The notes under the pieces were generated by a model, which made no database searches, was not told where the DNA came from, and saw only the letters and a program-made list of their open reading frames with translations. Position numbers and translations under genes: made by a program. Below, piece by piece: positions 1 through 6,991 of a DNA stretch of 19,257 nucleotides. How positions within the stretch are numbered: the stretch's first letter is position 1; every line of letters starts with the position of its first letter. The stretch covers positions 1 to 19,257 of the forward strand of contig CAISKG010000201.1 in assembly GCA_903885855.1 (NCBI GenBank). The letters are read 5' to 3'. This DNA comes from an uncultured Planctomycetaceae bacterium. GTDB taxonomy: Bacteria; Planctomycetota; Planctomycetia; Pirellulales; UBA1268.

Positions 1-1
1 C

Positions 2-253
2 GCCAACCCCCGCCTGCTGGCGGCGATCGCCGTCTCCGGGCTCTTGCAGGTGGCGATCGTGGCGCTGCCGTTCGCCCGGCCGGTGTTCGACGTCGGGGAG
101 GGCCTGGGGGGCTGGTGGGGGATCGTGTCGGCCCTGGCCGTGGCGCCGCTGGGCGTCATCGAGGCCACGAAGCTGCTCCGGGGCCGGTTCGGGGGCCTGC
201 GGCCGCCCCCCGGTGGGCCGTCGACCACTGTCCACGGGCCGGCAGGTGCCTAG
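2..253 (+). CDS. C-terminal end of a cation-transporting P-type ATPase (partial, 5' end outside window)
   Basis: The reading frame is open from base 2 and ends at TAG 251-253, giving 83 residues. It starts with NPRLLAAIAVSGLLQVAIV and continues through a second hydrophobic stretch (WWGIVSALAVAPLGVIEATK) to a short basic, proline-rich tail. A helix beginning 'NPxLL', then a P/F-rich loop, then a final helix ending in a basic E-x-x-K/R segment is the usual end of the cation ATPase C-terminal domain (calcium or magnesium type P-type pumps). That family uses ATP to move cations across the membrane. The catalytic domains lie upstream of the window, so the substrate cannot be told. Any other multi-helix transporter with a similar last hairpin is an alternative. 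The family call is inference from about 60 residues. Confidence 0.6.
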   Translation, partial: ANPRLLAAIAVSGLLQVAIVALPFARPVFDVGEGLGGWWGIVSALAVAPLGVIEATKLLRGRFGGLRPPPGGPSTTVHGPAGA

Positions 254-292
254 GGTTGACCAACTGTTTTGGACACCCCACAGGAATCTGCC

Positions 293-976
293 ATGAAAAC
301 CCTCTGGATCGCCGTCCCGGCCGTGATCGGCCTGGCCTTCGCGCCCTCCGACGCCTCCGCGGGCAACTGCAAGGGGAGCCGCGGCCGTGTCACCCACGCC
401 CCGGTCCACGCCCAGCCCGCCGTCCGCTACCACGGCTCCACGACCGTGGTCCACGCGCCCGCGCAGGAGACCGTGGTCCACGAGCGGATCATCAGTGAGC
501 GCGTGATCTCGTCCACGGCCCCGCAGACCGCCCAGCCTGCCGCGCCCGTCGCTGCCGCCGCCAAGGACATCGTCGACACCGCCGTCGGTGCCGGCACGTT
601 CAAGACGCTCGCCGCCGCGGCCGGCGCCGCCGACCTCGTCTCCACCCTCAAGGGCCCGGGGCCGTTCACCGTCTTCGCCCCCACCGACGAGGCCTTCGCC
701 AAGCTGCCGGCCGGCACCGTCGAGGAGCTCCTCAAGCCGGAGAACAAGGAGAAGCTCAAGGAGATCCTGCTCCTCCACGTCGTCCCCGGCAAGGTGCTCG
801 CCAAGGACGTGGTGAAGATCACCGAGGCCACCACCGCCGGCGGCAAGAACGTCGCCATCTCGACCGATGGGGGCGTGAAGGTGGGCACTCCCGCCGGCAT
901 GGCCAACGTCGTGAAGACCGACATCGAGGCCAGCAACGGCGTGATCCACGTCATCGACTCGGTCATCCTCCCCTGA
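293..976 (+). CDS. Secreted fasciclin (FAS1) domain protein
   Basis: The protein has 227 residues from ATG 293. I prefer this start to the in-frame TTG at 269 because it follows an AGGAA-type ribosome site (282-286) and gives a clean signal peptide (MKTLWIAVPAVIGLAFAPSD, cleavage near ASA-GN, residue 23). Residues 24-90 are a low-complexity linker rich in His, Val, Pro and Ala. Residues 91-227 form one FAS1 domain. The H1 box is GPFTVFAPTDEAFAKLP (124-139), followed by HVVPGKVLAKDVV (162-174) and the closing GVIHVIDSVILP (216-227). FAS1 domains are extracellular adhesion or binding modules, and bacterial single-domain forms are common. The gene stands alone: an ATPase end lies upstream and a strong terminator follows 24 bp after the stop. 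Exported location is inferred; the ligand is unknown. Confidence 0.92.
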   Translation: MKTLWIAVPAVIGLAFAPSDASAGNCKGSRGRVTHAPVHAQPAVRYHGSTTVVHAPAQETVVHERIISERVISSTAPQTAQPAAPVAAAAKDIVDTAVGAGTFKTLAAAAGAADLVSTLKGPGPFTVFAPTDEAFAKLPAGTVEELLKPENKEKLKEILLLHVVPGKVLAKDVVKITEATTAGGKNVAISTDGGVKVGTPAGMANVVKTDIEASNGVIHVIDSVILP

Positions 977-1000
977 CCGATCGCCTGAGCAGCCAAGCAG

Positions 1001-1034
1001 AAGGCCCCGCGGATCATGGGATCCGCGGGGCCTT
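1001..1034 (+). terminator. Strong hairpin terminator after the FAS1 gene
   Basis: Two perfectly complementary 15-nt arms (AAGGCCCCGCGGATC at 1001-1015 and its complement at 1020-1034) enclose a 4-nt loop (ATGG). The stem starts 24 bp after the FAS1 stop. The tract beyond it is only moderately T-rich (TCCATTGTCTC). Because the arms begin with AA and end with TT, it could also act on the convergent small gene ending at 1092. The hairpin is seen directly; the terminator role is inferred from position. Confidence 0.85.
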
Positions 1035-1091
1035 TCCATTGTCTCGGCAGCGAAGGTCGCCGCGACGCTCGCGCGACGCAGCATGCATGCG

Positions 1092-1319
1092 TCAGACGGG
1101 GGTCGAGCGGCGCACGATGCCCGACGGGGGATCCTTCTCGCCGGTGACGGCACGGTAGATCTTGCGGGCCAGATTGGCCGCGCCCACGATCCGTCCCTCC
1201 GTGTAGTCGTCGAGACCGTAGCCGAGCCGCGCCTCGCGCTCGCGCTGCTGCTGGATCGCCTCTTGGCAGAGAGCGGCGATCTGAAGGAGTCGGGCCTGTT
1301 CGGTACTGGTGCGTTTCAC
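1092..1319 (-). CDS. Small conserved-looking protein of unknown function (75 aa)
   Basis: The start is GTG at 1317-1319. On the minus strand it is preceded by a good ribosome site (GGGAG, about 1326-1330). The product is 75 residues: a helical, Gln/Arg/Glu-rich N-terminal half (residues about 5-30, with a QQQRERE run) and a C-terminal half containing DDYTEGRIVGAANLARKIYR. There is no signal peptide, membrane segment or cysteine motif beyond a single Cys. I do not recognise the family. It is convergent with the FAS1 gene and shares the intervening terminator. It lies upstream of nothing on its own strand in this window. The ribosome site, the balanced composition and the absence of a better ORF argue that it is real. 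Function unknown. Confidence 0.6.
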   Translation of the reverse strand: MKRTSTEQARLLQIAALCQEAIQQQREREARLGYGLDDYTEGRIVGAANLARKIYRAVTGEKDPPSGIVRRSTPV

Positions 1320-1460
1320 GAGAGTCTCCCGGGGGTATGGACAACTCTAGGCGCGCCACCGCCGCCGACACGGCCGGAAAACGGGCCTTTCACGCCAATC
1401 CGGCACGAATCCGTCCGCCCCACGGCCCGGCGGGCGTTCTCCGGGCGGAGCGGGCGGGCT

Positions 1461-1479
1461 GGGCCGGTTGTGACGGCCC
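1461..1479 (-). terminator. Possible weak hairpin downstream of the FN3 gene
   Basis: GGGCCG (1461-1466) and CGGCCC (1474-1479) can pair around a 7-nt loop, 40-60 bp after the stop of the large minus-strand gene. There is no T tract. In DNA this GC-rich such a stem can arise by chance, so this is a weak candidate only. Confidence 0.2.
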
Positions 1480-1518
1480 CGATCGAGGGCCGCGCGCCGC
1501 TCCCCCGGGCCGGCGCGC

Positions 1519-4500
1519 TCAGGCGGGCCCGGAAACCGCCTCGGCGGCCTCGCCCACCCCCACGACCGTCGCCGCCACGAGCCGCACCCGCAGCGTGGCG
1601 TCGGCGGGCACGCCGGCGAGGCTCACGCGGAGCGACGCCACCGGCTTGCGGACCACCGTCTTCCAGGTCTCGCCCCCGTCGATCGACCACTGGAGGCGGT
1701 AGTCGACGATCGGCCGGCCGCCGTTGGAGACCGGGGCGGCCCAGGACACGACGGCCGTCGTCCCGGTGCGGGTGACGGCGAGGTCGGCCGGCATCCCAGG
1801 AATCGTCGCCGGCACGATCGCGGCCGAGCGTGCGAACGCGCCGGCCCCGACCGCGTTGCGCGCCACGACGCGGAAGAGATACGTGGTGCCGTTGGAGAGG
1901 CCCTCGACCACGGCGGTCGTCGCCGTCACACGGGCGGCGGCCTGCCAGGTCTTGCCGCCGTCGCGGCTCGACTCCGCGACGTATTCGTCGATGCGGCTGC
2001 CGCCGTCGGCGACCGGCGCCCGCCATGCGAGCGCGACTCGGCCGTCGCCGCGCGTCACCGTGAGGGCCGTCGGGGCGGCGGGGAGCGTGGCCGGCGTGAC
2101 GGGGCCGGCGATCTCCCCCGCCGCTCCCCTGCCGAGCGTGTTCGTCGCCGCCACACGGAAGAGGTAATCGCGACCGTTGGTCAGTCCGCGGACCACGATC
2201 CGCGACGCGGGGGACGGGGCGTGCGGCACGGCGCGCCACGTGGCACCGCCGTCGAGGCTCCACTCCACGGCATGATCCCGGATGGGCAGACCGCCCGAGG
2301 AGGCGGGGGCCGTCCAGGTGAGCGTCACCTGGCGGTGGCCGCGCACGGCCGACAGCGCGGTGACGGGCCCCGGCACCGCCGCGGGCATGATCGCCGCGCT
2401 CTTGAGCGTGAAGGCCGCCGGGCCCACCGAATTCACGGCCGCCACGCGGAAGACGTAGAGCGTGCCGTTGACGAGCCCCGCGACCGTCGCCGTGGTGGCC
2501 GACGACGGCTGCCTGTCCACCGTGGTCCAGGTCTTCCCGCCGTCGCTGCTGCGCTCGATCGCGTAGTCGACGATCGGGCTGCCGCCGTTCGCGACCGGCG
2601 CCTTCCAGGTGAGGGTCGCCGTGCCGTCGCCGCGCTTCGCAACCAGCGCCGTCGGCACGCCGGCCGGCAGGGCCGGAATCGCCTCGGGCGACACCGCGAA
2701 GGGCCCGGTGCCGACGCCGTTCACGGCCGCCACGCGGAAGACGTAGGCCATGCCGTTGGCGAGGCCCGCGACGACCTGTCCGGTCGCGGCCGAGGGGGCC
2801 CGCGAGACGGCCGCCCAGACCTTCCCGCCGTCGAGACTCATCTCCAGCCGGTAGTCGACGACCGGCGAGCCGCCGTCGTCGCCCGGCGCGGTCCAGGCCA
2901 GGGTCACGGTGCCGTTGCCGGCGGTGGCGGTGATCCCGACGCTCGATCCCGGCGCGCCCTGCGGCGTGACTGCCGTCGAGGGGGCGGAGAAGGGGCCGCC
3001 GCCGACACCGTTGTCGGCCGCGACACGGAAGCGGTAGGCCGTGCCGTTGGCGAGCCCGGTGACGAGGTACGAGGTGACGGTGCCGGCGGGCATCGACACC
3101 GCCGCCCAGGTGACGCCGTCGTCGCCCGAGGCCTCGAGGCGGTATCCGGAGATCGCCGAGCCGTTCGCGCCCGGGGCCGTCCAGGTGACCGTGGCCGTGC
3201 CGTCGCCGGCCTCGGCCCCGGGCGCCGCCGGTGCCGACGGCACCGCGGCGGGCGTCACCGCCGTCGAGGGGGCGGAGAAGGGGCCCGTCCCGCCGGCGTC
3301 GTGCGCGGCCACCCGGAAGCGGTACGGGGTGCCGTTGACGAGCCCGGTGACGGCGAGCGCCGTGGCGTCGCCGGTGGTGTCGATGGGCGTGGACCAGGTC
3401 AGGCCGTCGTCGGTCGATCGCTCCACCCGGTAGCCCGTCACCAGCAGGCCGGGGGCGGCCGCCGGGGCGGCCCAGGAGAGCGCCGCGCCGCCGTCTCCGG
3501 CGATCGCCACGACCGAGGCCGGCGCGCCGCGCGCGGTCACGGTGAAGGTCGTCTGCGCGGAGAGGCCCCGGTCGTCGGTTGCCGTGATGGTCACCGCCTC
3601 CGCCCCCAGCGGTGCTGAGGCGACGTGCGACCACGTCCAGGTGCCCCCGGCGAGCTGCGTCACGCTGCCGAGGGACGCGGCGAGGGTGACGGCGTGCCCG
3701 GCGTCGGGCGCGCTCCAGGTGCCGCCGGCCGCGAGCGTCTCGCCGACCGTGCCGCTCACCGAGGCCGACGACACGGTCACCGTGGGGGGATTGGCGACCA
3801 CGGCGACGTCGTTGTCGGTGATGAACACGATCTCGGGGATCGCGAAGGCCTCCGCGTACTGCGCGTCGCCGGAGAGGATCTGATGGCTCACGTACGCCCG
3901 GTGCGGCCCCTCGACGACCGCGTCGTCCACCGCCGTGACGCGCACGGTCTGGGGCTGGTTCCAGGTGGCCGGGGTGAAGGTCAGCGACGTGAGGCCCGTG
4001 TCCGCGCCCACCGCCGTCACCTGCCCGCCCGACGGCACCAGCGCGATCGTCACGTTCTCCGTCGGCGCGCGGACGAGCACGAGATCGTAGGTGTCGGTCG
4101 CCCCCCCCTCGGCGACGTCGGTCTGGAGGTCGGTGGGGAGGACCATCACCGCGGCGTAATCGTCGTCGATGATGTTCACGAGCACCTGCGGCATCCCCAC
4201 GCCGTGGTAGGCGGGGTCGGCGCTCGTGGCGACATGGCGGATGCCGGAGCGGTGGAGGCTCTGCTCGGTGGCGTCGTCGACGGCGCGCACCACCACGGTG
4301 CGCGGCACGTTCCAGTCGTCGGGGGTGAAGCGGATCGACGTGGCGGACGGCTGGCCGAGGGGATGCGCCACCAGTTGCGTGGGCTTCGTCACCAGCTCCA
4401 CCACCACGTCGGCCGCCGGCCGGACGCGCAGCGCCATCGTGTAGGTGTCCTGGTGGCCCGACTCGCTCACCGTCGTCGCCCCGCCCGGCTCGACGATCAC

Positions 4501-5697
4501 CGCGCCCGGCCCCTCGGGGAGCTGCACCGCGGCCAGATCGGGATTGATGTCGAAGTGGATCTTGCCGGTGCCGGCGGTTTCCCAGCCGCGGAAGTCGAGG
4601 TGCGACTGGCGGATCGAGCCCGAGCCGCCGGCGGTGGTGGCTCCCAGCGTGGCCTCGATCCAGCCGCTGGTCATGTTGTCGAAGCCGAACACGCCGTCGA
4701 TCCCGGGGGCGATGTCGACCACGAGCCAGAGGAGGTCGGTCCACACCAGGTCCACCCCCTGGTCGGTGGGCACGTGGACCGAATCGATCATGAACACCGG
4801 CGCGTCGCGCGAGCCCCCCACGCCGCCGACGGTCTCGGTGCGCGTGTAGCCGACGTCGGTCGAGTCGAGGACGCCGTCGAGGTTCGAGTCGAGGCCGAGG
4901 GAGAAGGCGACGGCACTGGAGATGATCGTCACCTGGGCCCCGGTGTCGAACATGAAGTCGCCCGTCACCGTCCTCCCCCCGTGGAGGACGTCGACGGTGA
5001 AGAAGGGGATGTCGGCCCACACGGGCGGATAATCCCCCTCGATGACATGCCCGTCGGGGGAGAACGACACCCGGTCGTCGATGCTCACGGAGTAGCGCGG
5101 GCCCGCCGGCGCGGGCACCTCGAGCGAGAACTCCGTGTGCATGAGGAAATTGCCCTCGCTGAACTTCTCCCACGGAGTGAAGTCGAGCGTCGTGACGCGC
5201 TCGGTCATCGCCGGCATCCCCACGATGCCGAACGGGCCGAACATGCTCACGTCACGGGTGGCGTCGGAGATGATCCGCGCGCCCTGGAGGGTTTGGCGGA
5301 CGCCGCTGGTGCCGGCGAAGTCGAGCCGGTAGGGGGCCGAGACGTCGAACAGCTGCGTGCCGCCCACCCCGATCTCCTCGAATCTCCCCTCCACCTCGTA
5401 GGCGGGGGGCGATTCGTTCATGTCGTCGATCGCCGTCTGGAACGCCAGCACGGTGTTGGCGCCGGTGTCGAGCAGCCAACTGTTGAAGATGTCGGGGCCG
5501 ATCGACCGCCCGAGCGCGTCGCCGAACTCGACCGTCACGCGGGGCTGGTCGAGGGCGACGTTGTCGCTGGGGCCGAGGTCGATGAACGGCCGGGCTGCGC
5601 CGTCGAGGACGCGCCGCGACTCGAGGGGCTCGAAGGCGGCGGGCGCTCGACGCGTCCGGCGCTGGCCGCGCCACGCCCGGTGCCATGGAAACGCCAT
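1519..5697 (-). CDS. Large LEPR-motif surface protein: double DTGA aspartic-protease-like region, Calx-beta-like modules, seven FN3 repeats
   Basis: The protein has 1392 residues. ATG 5697 is chosen because GGAAGGAGG (5703-5711) sits 5 nt upstream. The frame stays open to 5865 but that part looks like noise. Residues 1-35 are Arg-rich and contain FEPLESRRVL (22-31), the N-terminal motif typical of exported planctomycete giant proteins. Residues about 40-385 resemble a retropepsin/pepsin-like fold with two active-site style motifs, LLDTGANTVLAF (75-86) and FDTGAQVTII (250-259). A GVFGFDNM segment (335-342) could be the second-lobe psi loop. Residues about 398-513 and 515-631 are two Calx-beta-like modules, each with a 'FTPxxWNxPxTVxVxAVDD' line. 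Residues about 636-724 are Ig/PKD-like. Residues 725-1392 are seven FN3 repeats. No C-terminal anchor is seen. A secreted or wall-bound protease or adhesin is inferred; catalysis is unproven. Confidence 0.93.
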   Translation of the reverse strand: MAFPWHRAWRGQRRTRRAPAAFEPLESRRVLDGAARPFIDLGPSDNVALDQPRVTVEFGDALGRSIGPDIFNSWLLDTGANTVLAFQTAIDDMNESPPAYEVEGRFEEIGVGGTQLFDVSAPYRLDFAGTSGVRQTLQGARIISDATRDVSMFGPFGIVGMPAMTERVTTLDFTPWEKFSEGNFLMHTEFSLEVPAPAGPRYSVSIDDRVSFSPDGHVIEGDYPPVWADIPFFTVDVLHGGRTVTGDFMFDTGAQVTIISSAVAFSLGLDSNLDGVLDSTDVGYTRTETVGGVGGSRDAPVFMIDSVHVPTDQGVDLVWTDLLWLVVDIAPGIDGVFGFDNMTSGWIEATLGATTAGGSGSIRQSHLDFRGWETAGTGKIHFDINPDLAAVQLPEGPGAVIVEPGGATTVSESGHQDTYTMALRVRPAADVVVELVTKPTQLVAHPLGQPSATSIRFTPDDWNVPRTVVVRAVDDATEQSLHRSGIRHVATSADPAYHGVGMPQVLVNIIDDDYAAVMVLPTDLQTDVAEGGATDTYDLVLVRAPTENVTIALVPSGGQVTAVGADTGLTSLTFTPATWNQPQTVRVTAVDDAVVEGPHRAYVSHQILSGDAQYAEAFAIPEIVFITDNDVAVVANPPTVTVSSASVSGTVGETLAAGGTWSAPDAGHAVTLAASLGSVTQLAGGTWTWSHVASAPLGAEAVTITATDDRGLSAQTTFTVTARGAPASVVAIAGDGGAALSWAAPAAAPGLLVTGYRVERSTDDGLTWSTPIDTTGDATALAVTGLVNGTPYRFRVAAHDAGGTGPFSAPSTAVTPAAVPSAPAAPGAEAGDGTATVTWTAPGANGSAISGYRLEASGDDGVTWAAVSMPAGTVTSYLVTGLANGTAYRFRVAADNGVGGGPFSAPSTAVTPQGAPGSSVGITATAGNGTVTLAWTAPGDDGGSPVVDYRLEMSLDGGKVWAAVSRAPSAATGQVVAGLANGMAYVFRVAAVNGVGTGPFAVSPEAIPALPAGVPTALVAKRGDGTATLTWKAPVANGGSPIVDYAIERSSDGGKTWTTVDRQPSSATTATVAGLVNGTLYVFRVAAVNSVGPAAFTLKSAAIMPAAVPGPVTALSAVRGHRQVTLTWTAPASSGGLPIRDHAVEWSLDGGATWRAVPHAPSPASRIVVRGLTNGRDYLFRVAATNTLGRGAAGEIAGPVTPATLPAAPTALTVTRGDGRVALAWRAPVADGGSRIDEYVAESSRDGGKTWQAAARVTATTAVVEGLSNGTTYLFRVVARNAVGAGAFARSAAIVPATIPGMPADLAVTRTGTTAVVSWAAPVSNGGRPIVDYRLQWSIDGGETWKTVVRKPVASLRVSLAGVPADATLRVRLVAATVVGVGEAAEAVSGPA
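1522..3525 (-). repeat. Seven tandem FN3-coding repeats of about 285 bp
   Basis: The last 668 residues split into seven units of 92-98 residues: 725-816, 817-912, 913-1010, 1011-1105, 1106-1202, 1203-1296 and 1297-1392. Each has the FN3 pattern: a V-x-L-x-W-x-A-P strand, a Y-x-(V/L)-E-x-S-x-D-G-G-x-x-W strand, a GLxNGxxYxFRVAAxN line and a closing proline. Neighbouring units share exact nucleotide blocks one unit apart. A 26-nt block occurs at 2972-2997 and 3260-3285, and a 27-nt block at 2432-2458 and 2720-2746; both pairs are spaced exactly 288 bp. The seventh unit is the most divergent (NGxxYxFRV replaced by a DATLRVRLVA line). Confidence 0.9.
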
Positions 5698-5702
5698 CGA
5701 AA

Positions 5703-5711
5703 CCTCCTTCC
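5703..5711 (-). promoter_or_regulatory. Ribosome binding site that fixes the start of the FN3 protein
   Basis: On the minus strand the sequence reads GGAAGGAGG, a nearly complete anti-16S match, followed by 5 nt and then the ATG at 5697. It decides the start over the open but unsupported 168-bp extension upstream. Confidence 0.85.
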
Positions 5712-5789
5712 GCTGCGATGAAGGAACGTCGTCGCCAGGCCCGGCCCGTCGCGGCGACCCCGCCGCATCGTTGCGATCGCTCCCACCCT

Positions 5790-5842
5790 GGGGGGCTCGC
5801 CAGCGCGAGCGGCTCCCCCATCCCCCGGAGGGTGGAAGTATA
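5790..5842 (-). promoter_or_regulatory. Candidate -10 element and leader hairpin upstream of the FN3 gene
   Basis: On the minus strand TATACT (5837-5842) is an AT-rich -10-like hexamer in very GC-rich surroundings, about 140 bp before the start codon. No convincing -35 sits 16-18 bp further upstream. Between it and the gene, GCTCGC (5795-5800) and GCGAGC (5805-5810) form a 6-bp stem with a 4-nt loop. GGGGG (5790-5794) and CCCCC (5815-5819) extend it across a 4-nt bulge. The promoter and leader roles are inference. Confidence 0.3.
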
Positions 5843-5952
5843 CGAACGCGGGCCCGGGACGGCATGCCCGATTCAGGGCCCTCCTGCCTGGCTCCCGGGG
5901 CTCTCGGAGCGGGGCCTCCGGCCGCGGCACGACCCGTTCGCCCTGCCGCCGG

Positions 5953-6675
5953 TCAGCCGCCGACCCGGGCGGGGGCGACGCCGCGCGGACCCTGGAGGGT
6001 CGCTCCGCCGCTGAGTCGCAGCCTGTGCCCCCGGCGATCGGAGTGCCAGTATTCGTAGCGATCGCCGAAGGCCTGATCGCGCGGGGTGTGCCAGAAGACG
6101 TCGAGCAGCCCCCACTTGCTCTCGATGAGCACGAAGCCGTCGTCGCCGATGGCCTTCACCAGGCCGGAGTGGTGGGGCCGGCCGGTGCCGTCGCGGTAGA
6201 TGATGACGTCCCCCACCGCAGGGTCGCCGGTGCGTTGGTAGCCGTTGTCGCGCAGGATGGCGTCGATGGATTCGCTCGGCAGCCAGTAGGCGCCGTCGGC
6301 GAAAACCCAGCCGTGGCAATTCGCCTCGCGCTCCCCGCGGCTCGCGGCGATGGCACGCCACTCGAAGCCTTCCGGCATCGAGTCGGCGGCCTGACCGCGG
6401 GCCGGCACCCCGATCGGCACGGGTCGGCCGAGGTCCGTCACCGCGCGCACGCCAGGCACCGGAACGAGCCGCACGGCGTTCGCGCCGGGACTGTCCGGCT
6501 CGCGAGACAGCGCCAGGGCGAGGAACCCCGCGGCCCCCACGGCGCAGCACGCCGCTGCGGCGGCGGACCACCGCCACGTCCGCCGGGCCACCACGGCCAG
6601 CGCGAGCCAGCTGGCCGCGGCGAGCGTGAGTCCGATGCCTGCCGGGACGAGGAGCGGGGAGGGGATGTCGGGCAT
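5953..6675 (-). CDS. Membrane-anchored protein with an NlpC/P60- or CHAP-like cysteine-peptidase signature
   Basis: The protein has 240 residues. The start is ATG 6675; the longer in-frame TTG at 6759 gives only an Arg/Pro-rich extension. Two hydrophobic helices, about residues 6-30 and 36-57, make an N-terminal membrane hairpin. The domain after about residue 95 carries NCHGWVF (Cys120), GDVIIYRD (155-162), HHSGLVK (His169) and LIESKWG (Glu185). A Cys in 'N-C-x-x-W', then 'GDVIxY', then 'H-x-G-L-V' is the order seen in papain-like NlpC/P60 and CHAP amidases, which cut peptidoglycan or peptide links. I infer a membrane-tethered hydrolase but cannot name the family securely; an inactive binding relative is possible. 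It is divergent from the pnt operon. 255 bp separate its stop from the FN3 gene downstream, so they may not be co-transcribed. No good ribosome site is visible. Confidence 0.75.
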   Translation of the reverse strand: MPDIPSPLLVPAGIGLTLAAASWLALAVVARRTWRWSAAAAACCAVGAAGFLALALSREPDSPGANAVRLVPVPGVRAVTDLGRPVPIGVPARGQAADSMPEGFEWRAIAASRGEREANCHGWVFADGAYWLPSESIDAILRDNGYQRTGDPAVGDVIIYRDGTGRPHHSGLVKAIGDDGFVLIESKWGLLDVFWHTPRDQAFGDRYEYWHSDRRGHRLRLSGGATLQGPRGVAPARVGG

Positions 6676-6864
6676 GGTGCGGCGTCTTGCGAAGCGACGT
6701 CGGGGGCCCGCGCCACCGGGGCCGGCGGGGAAGATCACGCGTCGTCGCGGGCTTTCCAACGCCGCGATGCGTTCGAAGTTGCCCGCTTTCGACGCCGATC
6801 ACCTCCCCCGAGGGGCGATCCCCTCGCCCGGGCCACGACCGCTGCCCTCTCCACGGGGCCCGCC

Positions 6865-6890
6865 CCCGCGGCGCCGTGCGTTGCCGCGGG
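6865..6890. promoter_or_regulatory. GC-rich inverted repeat abutting the pnt promoter (possible operator)
   Basis: CCCGCGGC (6865-6872) and GCCGCGGG (6883-6890) are perfect 8-bp inverted repeats separated by 10 bp. The right arm ends exactly where the -35-like TTGTCA begins. A dimeric regulator site or a chance GC palindrome are both possible. The repeat is seen; function is inferred. Confidence 0.3.
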
Positions 6891-6920
6891 TTGTCAAATC
6901 CCCGAGGTCTGACCCACACT
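6891..6920 (+). promoter_or_regulatory. Candidate promoter for pntAA-pntAB-pntB
   Basis: TTGTCA (6891-6896) is a 5-of-6 match to a sigma-70 -35 box. It is followed by 18 bp and CACACT (6915-6920), a weak -10. It lies about 70 bp before the pntAA start. The same layout, TTGT then 18 bp then ACACT, recurs before the acylase gene. Confidence 0.3.
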
Positions 6921-6991
6921 GTGGCGGGATTCCGGCCGCGCGGAGTGTCGCCACGCCCCGCTCCGACCTCCGAACCCGTGGGGAGCGTCCA

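Larger units (their letters stand above)
6676..6991. other. 316-bp intergenic region between the divergent membrane protein and pnt genes
   Basis: No convincing gene is found here; frames open in this stretch give Arg/Pro-rich translations. The right half holds an 8-bp GC palindrome (6865-6890), a candidate promoter (6891-6920) and a GGGAGC ribosome site at about 6981-6986. The left part shows nothing I can assign, but it must contain the promoter for the minus-strand gene if that gene is transcribed on its own. Confidence 0.6.

Noticed and set aside
1522..3525. Regular short exact repeats considered as CRISPR or integron-like arrays
   Set aside because: The spacing equals one FN3 unit, the reading frame runs through unbroken, and the 'spacers' encode the rest of each domain.
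1316..5173. 1285-residue minus-strand frame overlapping the FN3 gene
   Set aside because: It is the same strand but another frame of the FN3 gene; the product is mostly Arg, Gly and His. Real domain homology lies in the other frame.
3625..5721. 698-residue plus-strand open frame opposite the FN3 gene
   Set aside because: Its translation is Arg/His/Gly-rich low complexity without domains. The opposite strand encodes clear protease-like and Calx-beta-like modules with a strong ribosome site. It is a GC-driven shadow.
6626..6991. Longer N-terminus for PntAA (start at 6626)
   Set aside because: The extra 122 residues are Arg/Pro-rich and not part of the family. TTG 6992 coincides with the conserved family N-terminus and has GGGAGC upstream.
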